Shown here in pieces: positions 33,519 through 43,989 of a stretch of DNA of 64,000 nucleotides. The DNA is from Planctomycetaceae bacterium (GTDB lineage Bacteria; Planctomycetota; UBA1135; GCA-002686595), in contig WYBT01000035.1 of assembly GCA_011525785.1 (NCBI GenBank), positions 175,817 through 239,816 of the forward strand. The letters run 5' to 3'. A program made the translations under genes and the position numbers. Each line of letters starts with the position of its first letter. Position 1 is the first letter of the stretch. Below the pieces are notes generated by a model, which saw nothing but the letters and a program-made list of their open reading frames with translations, searched no databases and was not told where the DNA came from.

Positions 33519-34282
33519 AGCGCATCGTCCTGGTGCGCACGAACGGGCCGCGCAACGCCGGCTCGGTGATGCGCGCGGCGGCCAACTTCGGGCCGGTGGA
33601 GTACGTGCTCGTCGCGCCGCAGCGGCCTTCGATCCTCGTGCACCCCGACTTCACGATGATGGCGCACGGCGTCGAGAACGTGCGCGAGAAGATCCGCGTG
33701 CTGCCGACGCTGGCCGAGGCCTTGAAGGACTGCACGCACTCGGTCGCGTTCACAGGCCGGCCGCGCGACGGACGACTGCGCAGCGACTGGCGCGAGCTCG
33801 CGCCGCAGATCCATCCCCTGTGCGACGATCCGCGCGAACGCGTGGCGCTGGTGTTCGGCTCGGAGGCTGATGGCCTGAACACCGCGGAGCTCGAGAGCTG
33901 CAAGATCGCGGCGTACCTGCCCACCGCGGCCGAGCACCAGTCGCTCAACCTCGCGGCGGCCGTGACGATCGTGCTCTACACGCTCTACAGCGGTGAAGCC
34001 GTGCACAAGCGCGAGCGCGGGCCGCGCCTGGCGAGCGAGCGACAGCTGGCCTTCCTGCGCGCGCACCTCAAGGCCGTGATGGGGGGCAAGGTCGCGCTCT
34101 CGCTGGCCGCCAAGACCGACATCGAGGGCTCGATCGAGCGCGTGTTCACGCGCGTCCCGATCGAAATGCGCGACGCCCGCGCCTGGCACATGATGATGCG
34201 CGCGCTGGGCTCCAAGCTCGCGCCGCGCGACTTCGGCATCGGCGGACCGCCGCACGACAAGCCTCAGAAGCGGCGCGAGTAG
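33515..34282 (+). CDS. SpoU/TrmH-superfamily RNA 2'-O-methyltransferase (TrmJ-like)
   Basis: 255-residue knotted methyltransferase with the three SPOUT motifs: NAGSVMRAAANFG (residues about 15-27), VALVFGSEADGL and EHQSLNLAAAVTIVLY. Layout is closest to TrmJ/LasT proteins, which have the catalytic domain first and a helical C-terminal dimerisation extension; here the extension includes FLRAHLKAVMGG and the end is basic. TrmJ methylates the ribose at position 32 of tRNAs. It is translationally coupled to the dehydratase. Confidence 0.85.
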   Translation: MKRIVLVRTNGPRNAGSVMRAAANFGPVEYVLVAPQRPSILVHPDFTMMAHGVENVREKIRVLPTLAEALKDCTHSVAFTGRPRDGRLRSDWRELAPQIHPLCDDPRERVALVFGSEADGLNTAELESCKIAAYLPTAAEHQSLNLAAAVTIVLYTLYSGEAVHKRERGPRLASERQLAFLRAHLKAVMGGKVALSLAAKTDIEGSIERVFTRVPIEMRDARAWHMMMRALGSKLAPRDFGIGGPPHDKPQKRRE

Positions 34283-34381
34283 GTGTCGCCGCGGCGGAGG
34301 TTGGATCGCCGCGTCCGGCGGTCGATACTCTGCGTTCGACTTGCTTCGCTCCCAGGCGCCTAAACGAGAAGAGCTGCGCGC

Positions 34382-34621
34382 GTGAAACTCCGCATCGAAT
34401 ACTGCGGCCGTTGAAACTACCTGCCCCAGGCGACCGGTCTGGTCGCCGAACTCGAGGCAGCCTTTCCCGAGCACAAGTTCGAGTTCGACCTCGTCCGCAG
34501 CGACGGCGGCGTGTTCGAGGTCGACTTCGAAGGTCAGCGGGTGTTCTCGAAGAAGCGCGACGGCCGTTTCCCGGCCTACCAGGAGCTGCCCAAGCTGCTG
34601 CGCGCGCGGCTCGAGGCGTGA
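34382..34621 (+). CDS. SelW/Rdx-family selenoprotein with in-frame UGA (CxxU)
   Basis: 79-residue thioredoxin-like Rdx (SelW/T/H) protein when the in-frame TGA at 34412-34414 is read as selenocysteine. The N-terminus is MKLRIEYCGR, then U11, then NYLPQA, giving the CxxU redox motif. The C-terminal half has GGVFEVDFEGQRVFS and KKRDGRFPAYQELP, the conserved half of SelW-family proteins (which usually read GGVFEV....G..iwSrK.dG.FP...eL). GTG 34382 is the only start, because TAA lies in frame at 34361. A perfect 7-bp stem with loop GGTCT starts 14 bases after the TGA. Ordinary gene finding splits or misses this gene. The molecular role of SelW-like proteins is thiol/selenol redox chemistry. Confidence 0.93.
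34421..34460 (+). promoter_or_regulatory. Bacterial SECIS element
   Basis: GGCGACC (34429-34435) pairs perfectly with GGTCGCC (34441-34447) around the five-base loop GGTCT (34436-34440). A lower stem CTGCC/GGCAG (34421-34425 with 34456-34460) can extend it. The loop starts 21 bases after the UGA. The GGUCU apical loop is the same as in the E. coli fdhF SECIS bound by SelB. Confidence 0.88.
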
Positions 34622-34647
34622 GCGCGCGCTGAGGCGTTGGTTCGCTC

Positions 34648-34698
34648 GCTACGACCTCTCTTGATTCCTCACGCAGCGCGGAGGATCGAGGAGGTAGC
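34648..34698. repeat. Dispersed palindromic hairpin element, copy B
   Basis: Palindrome beginning GCTACGACCTC and ending GAGGTAGC, related to copy A at 5789-5841 (shared GCTACGAC start, AGGATC and GTAGC end). It lies exactly between the convergent selenoprotein and M1 peptidase genes and could serve as a bidirectional terminator. Confidence 0.55.
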
Positions 34699-34701
34699 GG
34701 C

Positions 34702-36312
34702 TCAGCCGTCCTTCGGCTGGCCCTCGGCGGCCTTGGCCGCTTCCTTGGCGGCCTTTTCGGCGTCGCGCGCGGCCTTCTCCGCGTCGCGCTTGGCGCGTCG
34801 GGCGTCGCGCTCGCGATTCTCCGCGTCGATGCGCTCGTCGTAGGCCGGCCAGCGCGGGATCTGCTCGTCGTACAGCCAGGGGTTCAGCAGCGGCCTCACG
34901 TCGCGGCCCGCGACGCTCGAGGCGTGCTCGAGGAAGTTCGCGATGTTCGCGTTGCCGTGGGCGTACTTCTCGCACCAGCTCCGCAGGGTCCGCTGGAAGG
35001 TCTCGTCGCCGACGTCGAGTCGCAGCGCGTGCAGCACGAGCGGACCGCGCACGTACACGCTCGAGCCGAACATGCTGCGCGCGGTGACTTTGCCCGGCGT
35101 GTTGCCCTTCGCATTGCGCATGCTGCGGTACGCGCCGTAGACGATCTTGTCGAAGGCCTCGGGGCCCTTGGCGCGCTCGCTGTACATCCAGGCCAGGTAC
35201 TCGGCGAAGCCCTCGTTGAGCCAGATGTCGCTCCAGTCGGCGACGCTGACCAGGTCGCCGAACCACTGGTGCGCGTGCTCGTGCGCGATCACCGACTCGA
35301 CGCCCGAACCCAGGCCGTAGACCGGGATGGTCTGCGTCTCGAGCGCGGCGGGCAGCGGCAGGCACGAGGCGATGTTGCCGCAGGACTCGAAGGGGTAGGG
35401 CCCGGTGATCGACTCGAGGATCTCGATGATCTCGGGCGTCTTGGCGAACGACTTGCGCTGGCTCGCGCGCAGCTTGGGCGAGTAGTAGTTGATGTACTTG
35501 CGGCCGTCCTGCGCCACGAGCTCCTCGACCTCGAACTCGCCGACCGCGATCGTGATCAGGTAGGTCGCCATCGGATCGCGCGCGCTCCACACGAAGGTGC
35601 GCGTGTCGCCGTTGTCGATCGTCTCCTGCAGCACGCCGTTGGTCACCGCCAGCAGCGGCTTGGGCGCCGTCAGCCGCGCCGAATACAGCGCCTTGTCGCT
35701 GGGATGGTCGTTGCACGGCAGGAAGTTCATCGCGCCGTTGGGCTGGCTGAAGACGTAGGCCTCGCCCTCGGCGCTGAGCCAGCCGATCTTCACGCCCGGC
35801 ACGGGCAGCGTGGAGTCTTCGACGCCGCTGGGGACTCCGCCGTAGGCGATGACCACCTCGAAGTTCGCCTCGGCCGCGATGGGCTTGGCCGGCCACAGCA
35901 CCAGCTCCTGACCTTCGCGCTCGAACAGTGCGTCGGCGCCGTCGATCTGCACCGTGCGCACCTCGAGGCCGTAGAAGTCCAAGTTGAAGCGCGTCAGCCC
36001 GTGCAGCGCGCGAGCGCGGATCCGCGCGGTGGCTTCGAGCGGCTCGTCGACCGACACGAAGCGCAGCTCGAGCGCGTAGCTCTGCACGTCGTACCCGCCG
36101 TTGCCGCTGGCGGGCACGAGCGGATCGCCGCAGGTCGCCGCGCCGGGGCGCGCCGCCGCGAGCTCGCCCGCGCGCGCCTGAGCGCCGGCCTCTGCGCTCG
36201 GCGCGACATCGGGACGGCCCTCGGGCGCGCGGGTCGAAGCGCAGGCCGCGAGCGCGAGACAGGCGAGGCCCTTGGGCAGGTTGAGGAACGCGTCGAGGGG
36301 CTTGAGCTGCAT
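34702..36312 (-). CDS. M1 family zinc aminopeptidase, lipoprotein
   Basis: 536-residue lipoprotein (signal ending CLALAAC). The M1 (gluzincin) core has the exopeptidase-type motif GAMNFLPCND in the place of GAMEN, the zinc site HEHAHQWFGDLVS at about residue 344 onward, and the third ligand Glu in WLNEGFAEYLAW. The N-terminal beta domain (residues about 65-240) is typical. The C-terminal ARM-like domain is short. The last ~45 residues are an unusual Lys/Ala/Glu-rich helix (DAEKAARDAEKAAKEAAKAA). It probably trims peptides at the cell envelope. No close partner gene; it is convergent with the selenoprotein gene. Confidence 0.88.
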   Translation of the reverse strand: MQLKPLDAFLNLPKGLACLALAACASTRAPEGRPDVAPSAEAGAQARAGELAAARPGAATCGDPLVPASGNGGYDVQSYALELRFVSVDEPLEATARIRARALHGLTRFNLDFYGLEVRTVQIDGADALFEREGQELVLWPAKPIAAEANFEVVIAYGGVPSGVEDSTLPVPGVKIGWLSAEGEAYVFSQPNGAMNFLPCNDHPSDKALYSARLTAPKPLLAVTNGVLQETIDNGDTRTFVWSARDPMATYLITIAVGEFEVEELVAQDGRKYINYYSPKLRASQRKSFAKTPEIIEILESITGPYPFESCGNIASCLPLPAALETQTIPVYGLGSGVESVIAHEHAHQWFGDLVSVADWSDIWLNEGFAEYLAWMYSERAKGPEAFDKIVYGAYRSMRNAKGNTPGKVTARSMFGSSVYVRGPLVLHALRLDVGDETFQRTLRSWCEKYAHGNANIANFLEHASSVAGRDVRPLLNPWLYDEQIPRWPAYDERIDAENRERDARRAKRDAEKAARDAEKAAKEAAKAAEGQPKDG

Positions 36313-36457
36313 CGAATTGGGCGTTGGTGGCCCCTGAGAGTAGCGCCCGGCTGCCGGCGCGCGCGGCCGCGGCCATGCTGCGGGCTGTTTCGCGCCGAAG
36401 TCTTTCGTAGCGCAGACGCGCGCTGCGAACCATCATGGCCCGTCCCGCAGGGCCACC

Positions 36458-37027
36458 ATGGTTCGACTCAACCGCATCTACACCAAGACCGGCGACGATG
36501 GCGACACGAGCCTGGGAGACGGCTCGCGCCTGCCCAAGCACCACGCCCGGATCGCCGCCTATGGCACCGTCGACGAACTCTCCAGCGTGATCGGGCTCGC
36601 GCTGGCCCACGGCGTCGACGAGCGCCTTCACGGCTGGCTGCGCTCGATCCAGAACGACCTGTTCGACGTCGGCGCCGACCTGTGCGTGCCGGGCGAGGCC
36701 GGTGACAAGCTGCGCCTGACCCCGGCTTACGCCGAGCGCCTCGAGCGCATCCTCGACGAGGTCAACGAGCGCCTCGCGCCGCTCAAGAGCTTCGTGCTGC
36801 CCGGCGGCAAGCCCGCGGCGGCCTGGCTCCACGTCGCGCGCACGGTGTGCCGCCGCGCGGAGCGCCACGTCACCGAGCTAGCGGCCCGCGAGGACGAGCG
36901 CGGCCGCGTCAATCGCGAAGTGATCGTCTACCTCAATCGCCTCAGCGATCTGCTCTTCGTGCTCGCGCGCGCCGCCAACGACGACGGTGCGCTCGACGTC
37001 TTGTGGCAGCCCGGCCAGAACCGCTGA
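36458..37027 (+). CDS. Cob(I)yrinic acid a,c-diamide adenosyltransferase (PduO type)
   Basis: 189-residue PduO-type ATP:corrinoid adenosyltransferase. The ATP-binding N-terminus RIYTKTGDDGDTSLGDGSR is canonical, followed by YGTVDELSSVIGLA, QNDLFDVGADLCVPG, FVLPGG, ARTVCRRAERHV and YLNRLSDLLFVLAR. It transfers the adenosyl group of ATP to cob(I)alamin to make coenzyme B12. Usual family length. No B12-dependent enzyme is adjacent. A small gene in its own transcription unit. Confidence 0.95.
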   Translation: MVRLNRIYTKTGDDGDTSLGDGSRLPKHHARIAAYGTVDELSSVIGLALAHGVDERLHGWLRSIQNDLFDVGADLCVPGEAGDKLRLTPAYAERLERILDEVNERLAPLKSFVLPGGKPAAAWLHVARTVCRRAERHVTELAAREDERGRVNREVIVYLNRLSDLLFVLARAANDDGALDVLWQPGQNR

Positions 37028-37131
37028 ACTCTCCTTCCAACGCTCCTCGCGCCTCGCAAGGAACGCCAAGAAGTCGCGGGGCCAAGCCCGAGACCTCATC
37101 GCGGCCGAACGCCGCGGGGCGCGCCGGCGCC

Positions 37132-39887
<2,756 letters not shown>

Positions 39888-39891
<4 letters not shown>

Positions 39892-40442
39892 CGCGACTCC
39901 TCCTCGGCTGACTTCTCGTCCTTGACGATCTTCGCCAGCTTCAAGAGCTGCGAACTGAGTTCCAGTTCGGCGCGCTTGGCGGCCTCGGGGTTGATCTCGA
40001 AGCCGATCTTCTTGTCGGCCAGTTGGAAGTTGATGCAGCCGCCGGCTGCGGCGAAGCCCTTGGACTCTCCGACTACGAGCACCGGCTTGCCGCGCACCTG
40101 CGCGAGGATCTGCTCGACGCGCGCGGACTCGGACTGAGGAGCGAACAGCACGTGACAGTGCTCGATCTCAGCGATGCTCTTGAAGCGCACGATTTCGATC
40201 GCGTGCGAGCCGAGCTTCTTGTCCTTGAAGGTCTCGTCCAGCACGCGTCCGAACGGATCCGCGCCGACCACCGCGATCCGCAGCGGCGCGCCGGGCGACT
40301 CGAAGGCGCGCTCGGGCCACTTCACGTAGCTGAGGAACTTGAGCAGCATGGCCGCCTTGGCGGCGTGCTCGCTCACCTGCACCGTCGCGGCGCCCAGACT
40401 GAGCAGCAGCGCCAGAGCTACGAAGACGTGCGACAGCCTCAC
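39888..40442 (-). CDS. YfiR/DUF4154 family periplasmic protein
   Basis: 184 residues from GTG 40442, beginning with a signal sequence (RLSHVFVALALLLSLGAATV). The YfiR pattern is clear: KAAMLLKFLSYVKWPERAF, RIAVVGADPFG, CHVLFAPQSE, KPVLVVGESKGFAAAGGCIN and GFEINPEAAKRAEL. YfiR is the periplasmic repressor of the CHASE8-containing diguanylate cyclase YfiN. Here the coupled downstream partner is instead a hybrid histidine kinase with a CHASE8-like sensor. A longer in-frame extension to 40682 exists but reads as noncoding (Arg/Pro-rich). Confidence 0.85.
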
Positions 40443-40745
40443 GCGGGCGGGCGTGAGGCGGTCGGCGAGCTCGCGCGTGGGTGACGGCGGAGCGGCGCTG
40501 GCTCGGGGCCTGTGGGCGACGGAGGACAAGGGGCGTGGGCCCGATTCGGTCGCTGGGACATCGACCAGTCGGCGCACGGCGCTGTACCTCGCCTGCAACA
40601 CGTAAAGCGCCGCTGCGAAGCTCTTTCCCAGCGGCGAGTCCCGCGAAAAACACGCGAGGCGCTGCGCCGGGGTTCGGCGCAACGCCTCGCGGTTGTCGTT
40701 CGGGTCAGCCCGGGGGCCGACTCGAGAGCGGACTGGCGCCCGCGA
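40443..40745. other. Intergenic region between yfiR-like and lamin-tail genes
   Basis: About 300 bases without a convincing gene. It holds the terminator of the lamin-tail gene at 40646-40691 and presumably the promoter of the yfiR-kinase unit. An open frame reading back from the yfiR-like gene to 40682 is Arg/Pro-rich and rejected as coding. Confidence 0.6.
40646..40691 (-). terminator. Rho-independent terminator of lamin-tail gene
   Basis: On the minus strand CGCGAGGCG/CGCCTCGCG and TGCGCCG/CGGCGCA form a 16-bp stem with one internal mismatch and a five-base loop (40653-40691), followed by TGTTTTT (40652-40646). It lies about 55 bases after the stop at 40746. Confidence 0.8.
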
Positions 40746-41918
40746 TCAGGGGGCCATTTGGACTTCGAGGCCGTCCGAGAGCATCGTCGACTTGGGCGAC
40801 GGCGGATCGCGGTACCAGCACTGGAAGTTGGCCAGGCTGCCGGCGGTGAGCGGCGAGAGGCTGCTCGGGCCGCCGAGCGCGCCGGGGTTGGCGCTGAGGT
40901 AGGCCAGGAAGTCGACCGACATCGCGCCGTCGCACTGCAGAGCCGTGCCGCCGGAGTTCACCGACGAGGTGCGCTGCGTGGGCGACTTGATGCACAGGAA
41001 GCTCGAGCTGGTGCCCCAGGCGAGAGCTGCGCGACCGGTGACGCTGTAGAAGATCAGGCCCAGCTTCTGGCCTTCGATGCCGTTGCAGGTGACGGTGAAG
41101 CCGCTGGTGGCGGACAGGCTCGGGATGCCCGTCGACGACATGGTCGGGAGGCAGCCGTTGGTGGACGTGCCCGGCGTGCAGTAGTTGACGATCGTGACCG
41201 CGCTCGGGCAGGCGCTATTCAGCGTGCCCGGGGTGCGCGGCTGGAACTGGTTGGCCGGCTCGTTGAAGTCGAGATACTCCGGGCACCAGGCGTTGGGGAA
41301 GTCCAGGCCGCGGAAGATGCCGGCCGGGAGGAAGTTCGTGTCGGGGCCCTGCACCGGCGCGCCGTCGAAGATGGTCTCGAGCGGGGTGCCGGTGTTGATG
41401 CCGCCGTCAGCGAGTCCGACGAGGTCGAGGAACGTGCCGAGCGTGGGCAGGGTGGTGATGCCGTCGTTGTCGGGGTCGATGTCCGTGCCCAGCAGCGCCT
41501 GGATGGCGAGCACGTTGGCGTTGCTGCCGGCGTCGATCAGGTAGAAGGTCTCGGTGCCGTTCTCGAGCGCGTCCTGGTCCGGCGTGCCGGCGTTGGGCCC
41601 GAAGATCTGGAAGTCACGCGTGGCGACGCCCGCCAGTCCGAGCACGAAGTAGCCGTCGGCGGGGATCGTGAAGCCGGTCAGGTCCCAGGCGCGGTCGAGC
41701 GTGCCCTGGTTGGCGAGGCTGCCTTCGCCTTCGACCACGCACACGACGATGTTGTCGAGCGAGGCGTTGGCCGGCCCCTTGAGTTCGATGAACTCGAAGA
41801 AGTCAGTGCCGGAGTGCGAGACGTAGATTTCGTTGAACGCGATCTGCGCCTGCGCGGCGGCGGACAGCGTCAGGGCGGAGATACCGCCGAGGGCGCAACG
41901 GAGGAGGGAGTGCTTCAT
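40746..41918 (-). CDS. Secreted lamin-tail-domain protein with C-terminal Cys module
   Basis: 390-residue exported protein from ATG 41918, signal ending LSAAAQAQ. The mature N-terminus is a lamin-tail (LTD) domain (IAFNEIYVSHSGTDFFEFIE, then GFTIPADGYFVLGLAG). It continues with an LTD-type end including GLDFPNAWCPEYLDFN and PRTPGTLNSACP. The last ~145 residues (40746-41183; YCTPGTSTNGC to CWYRDPPSPKST to VQMAP) are the shared Cys module, most similar to that at 31537-31959. A TAGCTT -10-like box lies about 135 bases upstream at 42053-42058. Location extracellular; function unknown. Confidence 0.82.
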   Translation of the reverse strand: MKHSLLRCALGGISALTLSAAAQAQIAFNEIYVSHSGTDFFEFIELKGPANASLDNIVVCVVEGEGSLANQGTLDRAWDLTGFTIPADGYFVLGLAGVATRDFQIFGPNAGTPDQDALENGTETFYLIDAGSNANVLAIQALLGTDIDPDNDGITTLPTLGTFLDLVGLADGGINTGTPLETIFDGAPVQGPDTNFLPAGIFRGLDFPNAWCPEYLDFNEPANQFQPRTPGTLNSACPSAVTIVNYCTPGTSTNGCLPTMSSTGIPSLSATSGFTVTCNGIEGQKLGLIFYSVTGRAALAWGTSSSFLCIKSPTQRTSSVNSGGTALQCDGAMSVDFLAYLSANPGALGGPSSLSPLTAGSLANFQCWYRDPPSPKSTMLSDGLEVQMAP

Positions 41919-42195
41919 GGCGTGTCGTTCCTGAGTTTCGTGTGAGGTGTCGCGGCCCATGACGAAGGGACAGCCGCGCCGCCTCGGGGGCGAATGAGCC
42001 CCGATTCGACCCGCGCGTTCCTGAGGGGGCGCGGACAAGATCGGGGACGAAAAAGCTATCCCAGGCCAGCGCGAACTCGCTAGCGGGGGCTCAGGAAAGA
42101 TATCTCAAAGAGCGCCCCGAGGACGGCGCAGCGCAGCGGCGTTAGGCGCCGACTGCGCAACGACTTGCGGCGGAAGGCGACGCCCGCGCCGGCGC

Positions 42196-43989
42196 TCAGG
42201 GCAAGGACAGCGCGCGACTTGCTTCTCGCGCTTTTTCCGCGCGCCAGCGGATCGTCGCAGTCCCCGAGCCGCGCACGATCCAGCGCACGCGCACGCTGCC
42301 GCGCCCGGGGATGCCGCGCTCCGAGCGCAGGGCGGCGGGATCGCGCTCGGCGAGTTCGAGGCGCTCGGGCCGGAAGCGGTCGCTGCGCCAGCCGCCCGCC
42401 AGGACTTCCAGTCCCGCGCCCTCGAGCGAAGCGACATCCGGGCGGCCGATGCCCTTCTGCGCGGCCTGCGCGGTGCGGGTGGGGATCGCTTGCTCGTTGC
42501 GGAACTCGACGTCGATCGCGCGCAGTCCGTCGCCCAGCTCGCTCACCTGCGGAGGCTCGATCACGACTCGGGGCAGCGCCTCGGCGTGCCGGATCGCGAA
42601 CAGCGCGTTGCGGTGCGTCATCTCCTCGATCATGAACGAGGGCGGCACGCGGCCGACGTCCTTCTTGAAGCCGCCGATCTCGATCTCGCCGTAGAGCGGG
42701 TGCTCGAACTTCTTCCAGGGCGTGAAGCCCGCGCCCATCAGCAGCTTGTCGTCGAAGCGGTGGTTCGACGCGCGCCCGCGCTGCTGGTCGGCGCGGGCGC
42801 CGAACATCTGGTCGGTGTTCCACAGCTCGTTGGTGAACGAGATCACGCCCAGACCCTCGTACGCGTACGTCACGGAACCGCCGAAGACCGAGTACAGGTC
42901 CTTCCAGATGATCATGTAGCGGTAGTACGGCAGCATCAGCTCGCCGTCGCGGCCGAGCTCGTCGTACACGGCCACGTCTTCGCGCGGGTATTCGCCGAAG
43001 GCCTCGTAGCCCGGGCCGCGCAGGATCATTCCGCCGGCGTTGTGGAAGCTCTGTACGCCCGCGAGGTTAGGGTGCGCGAGCCAGAAGCGCGCGACGCAAC
43101 GCGTCTCGGGCCAGTACAGCGGGTACGGCCCCGCGCCGTTCTGCACCCAGTCGGGTTGCCAGCCCGAGGGCCAGGCGCGGTTCATGTCGTAGCCGCCGGC
43201 GGGGTCCTCGTTGGTGCGTCCGTCGCCGTCGTTGTCGAGGCCCTCCGAGCCGAGCATGGTCCAGTCGCCGCGGATCCCGCGATCGTTGGGCGGAACGGGC
43301 TCCATCACGCGCGGGTCGTCGGCGGACAGGCGCATGTTGCCCTCGCCGGGCGTGTACTTGCGCATCTGCGTGATCGAGCCGTCGCCGTCGAGGTCGTCGC
43401 TCTCGTCCTCGTCGTACAGACCGTCGCCGTCGTCGTCGGTCGGCTGCCGGCCCGAGCGCGAGCTGCTGGCGTTGTGCGCGTCGCGGAACCACGACGCGCG
43501 GCCGTCGGGGTTGAGCATCGGGCACAGGTAGAACGTGACGCCGTCGACCAGCTCGGTCACGCGCGGCACGCGGCCGTAGTTCTCGAGCAGGTACCAGGCG
43601 ACGTACACGACCGCCTCGCCGCCCTGCACTTCGTTGCCGTGGATGTTGCCGTCGACCCACATCGCGGGCTTGGTGTCGTGCGCGCCGGTCGCGGGCTGCG
43701 TGAGCGTGTAGACGCGCAGCTCGCGGTTCTCGGTCGAGTGCCCGATCACCTGCATCGAGAGCAGCCCGGGGTGCGCGGCTACGAGGCGATCCAGGTGCGC
43801 GTGGATCTCGTCGTAGTCGTACAGTCGGTTCCAGGCGATCTCGACCTTTGGCCGCGCGCCTGCGGCGAGGCCGCTGAAGCCGGTCTCGGGCCGTGCGGGC
43901 TGCGCCGGGGCGTCGGCGGGTTGCGACTGGGCCGCGCACAGCGCCGCAAGGAACGCGAAGGTAGAGCCGAGCATGAAAGTGTTCCTCAC
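42196..43989 (-). CDS. M14 family zinc carboxypeptidase, secreted
   Basis: 597 residues from GTG 43989 overlapping the upstream gene's stop as GTGA, with a signal peptide (MLGSTFAFLAALCAAQS). Zinc ligands are intact: HGNE in DGNIHGNEVQGGEA at about 117-120 and His in QSFHNAGG near 315. The NRAWPSGW segment matches the family substrate-binding NRNF motif. The inserted acidic stretch DDDGDGLYDEDESDDLDGDG (about 185-204) resembles calcium-binding loops. C-terminal ~110 residues form a beta-sandwich. It probably cleaves extracellular peptides or peptidoglycan stems. Paired with an M14 pseudoenzyme. Confidence 0.85.
   Translation of the reverse strand: MRNTFMLGSTFAFLAALCAAQSQPADAPAQPARPETGFSGLAAGARPKVEIAWNRLYDYDEIHAHLDRLVAAHPGLLSMQVIGHSTENRELRVYTLTQPATGAHDTKPAMWVDGNIHGNEVQGGEAVVYVAWYLLENYGRVPRVTELVDGVTFYLCPMLNPDGRASWFRDAHNASSSRSGRQPTDDDGDGLYDEDESDDLDGDGSITQMRKYTPGEGNMRLSADDPRVMEPVPPNDRGIRGDWTMLGSEGLDNDGDGRTNEDPAGGYDMNRAWPSGWQPDWVQNGAGPYPLYWPETRCVARFWLAHPNLAGVQSFHNAGGMILRGPGYEAFGEYPREDVAVYDELGRDGELMLPYYRYMIIWKDLYSVFGGSVTYAYEGLGVISFTNELWNTDQMFGARADQQRGRASNHRFDDKLLMGAGFTPWKKFEHPLYGEIEIGGFKKDVGRVPPSFMIEEMTHRNALFAIRHAEALPRVVIEPPQVSELGDGLRAIDVEFRNEQAIPTRTAQAAQKGIGRPDVASLEGAGLEVLAGGWRSDRFRPERLELAERDPAALRSERGIPGRGSVRVRWIVRGSGTATIRWRAEKAREASRALSLP

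Noticed and set aside
34412..34414. TGA as a nonsense mutation in a pseudogene
   Set aside because: It sits exactly at the U of CxxU, the downstream frame is conserved, and a SECIS with loop GGTCT follows.
34411..34632. A 73-codon frame over the selenoprotein gene
   Set aside because: It is out of phase with the SelW coding frame and encodes Arg-rich sequence without motifs.
40443..40682. N-terminal extension of the yfiR-like gene
   Set aside because: The extension is Arg/Pro-rich and reaches into the terminator hairpin of the neighbouring gene. A normal signal peptide begins at GTG 40442.
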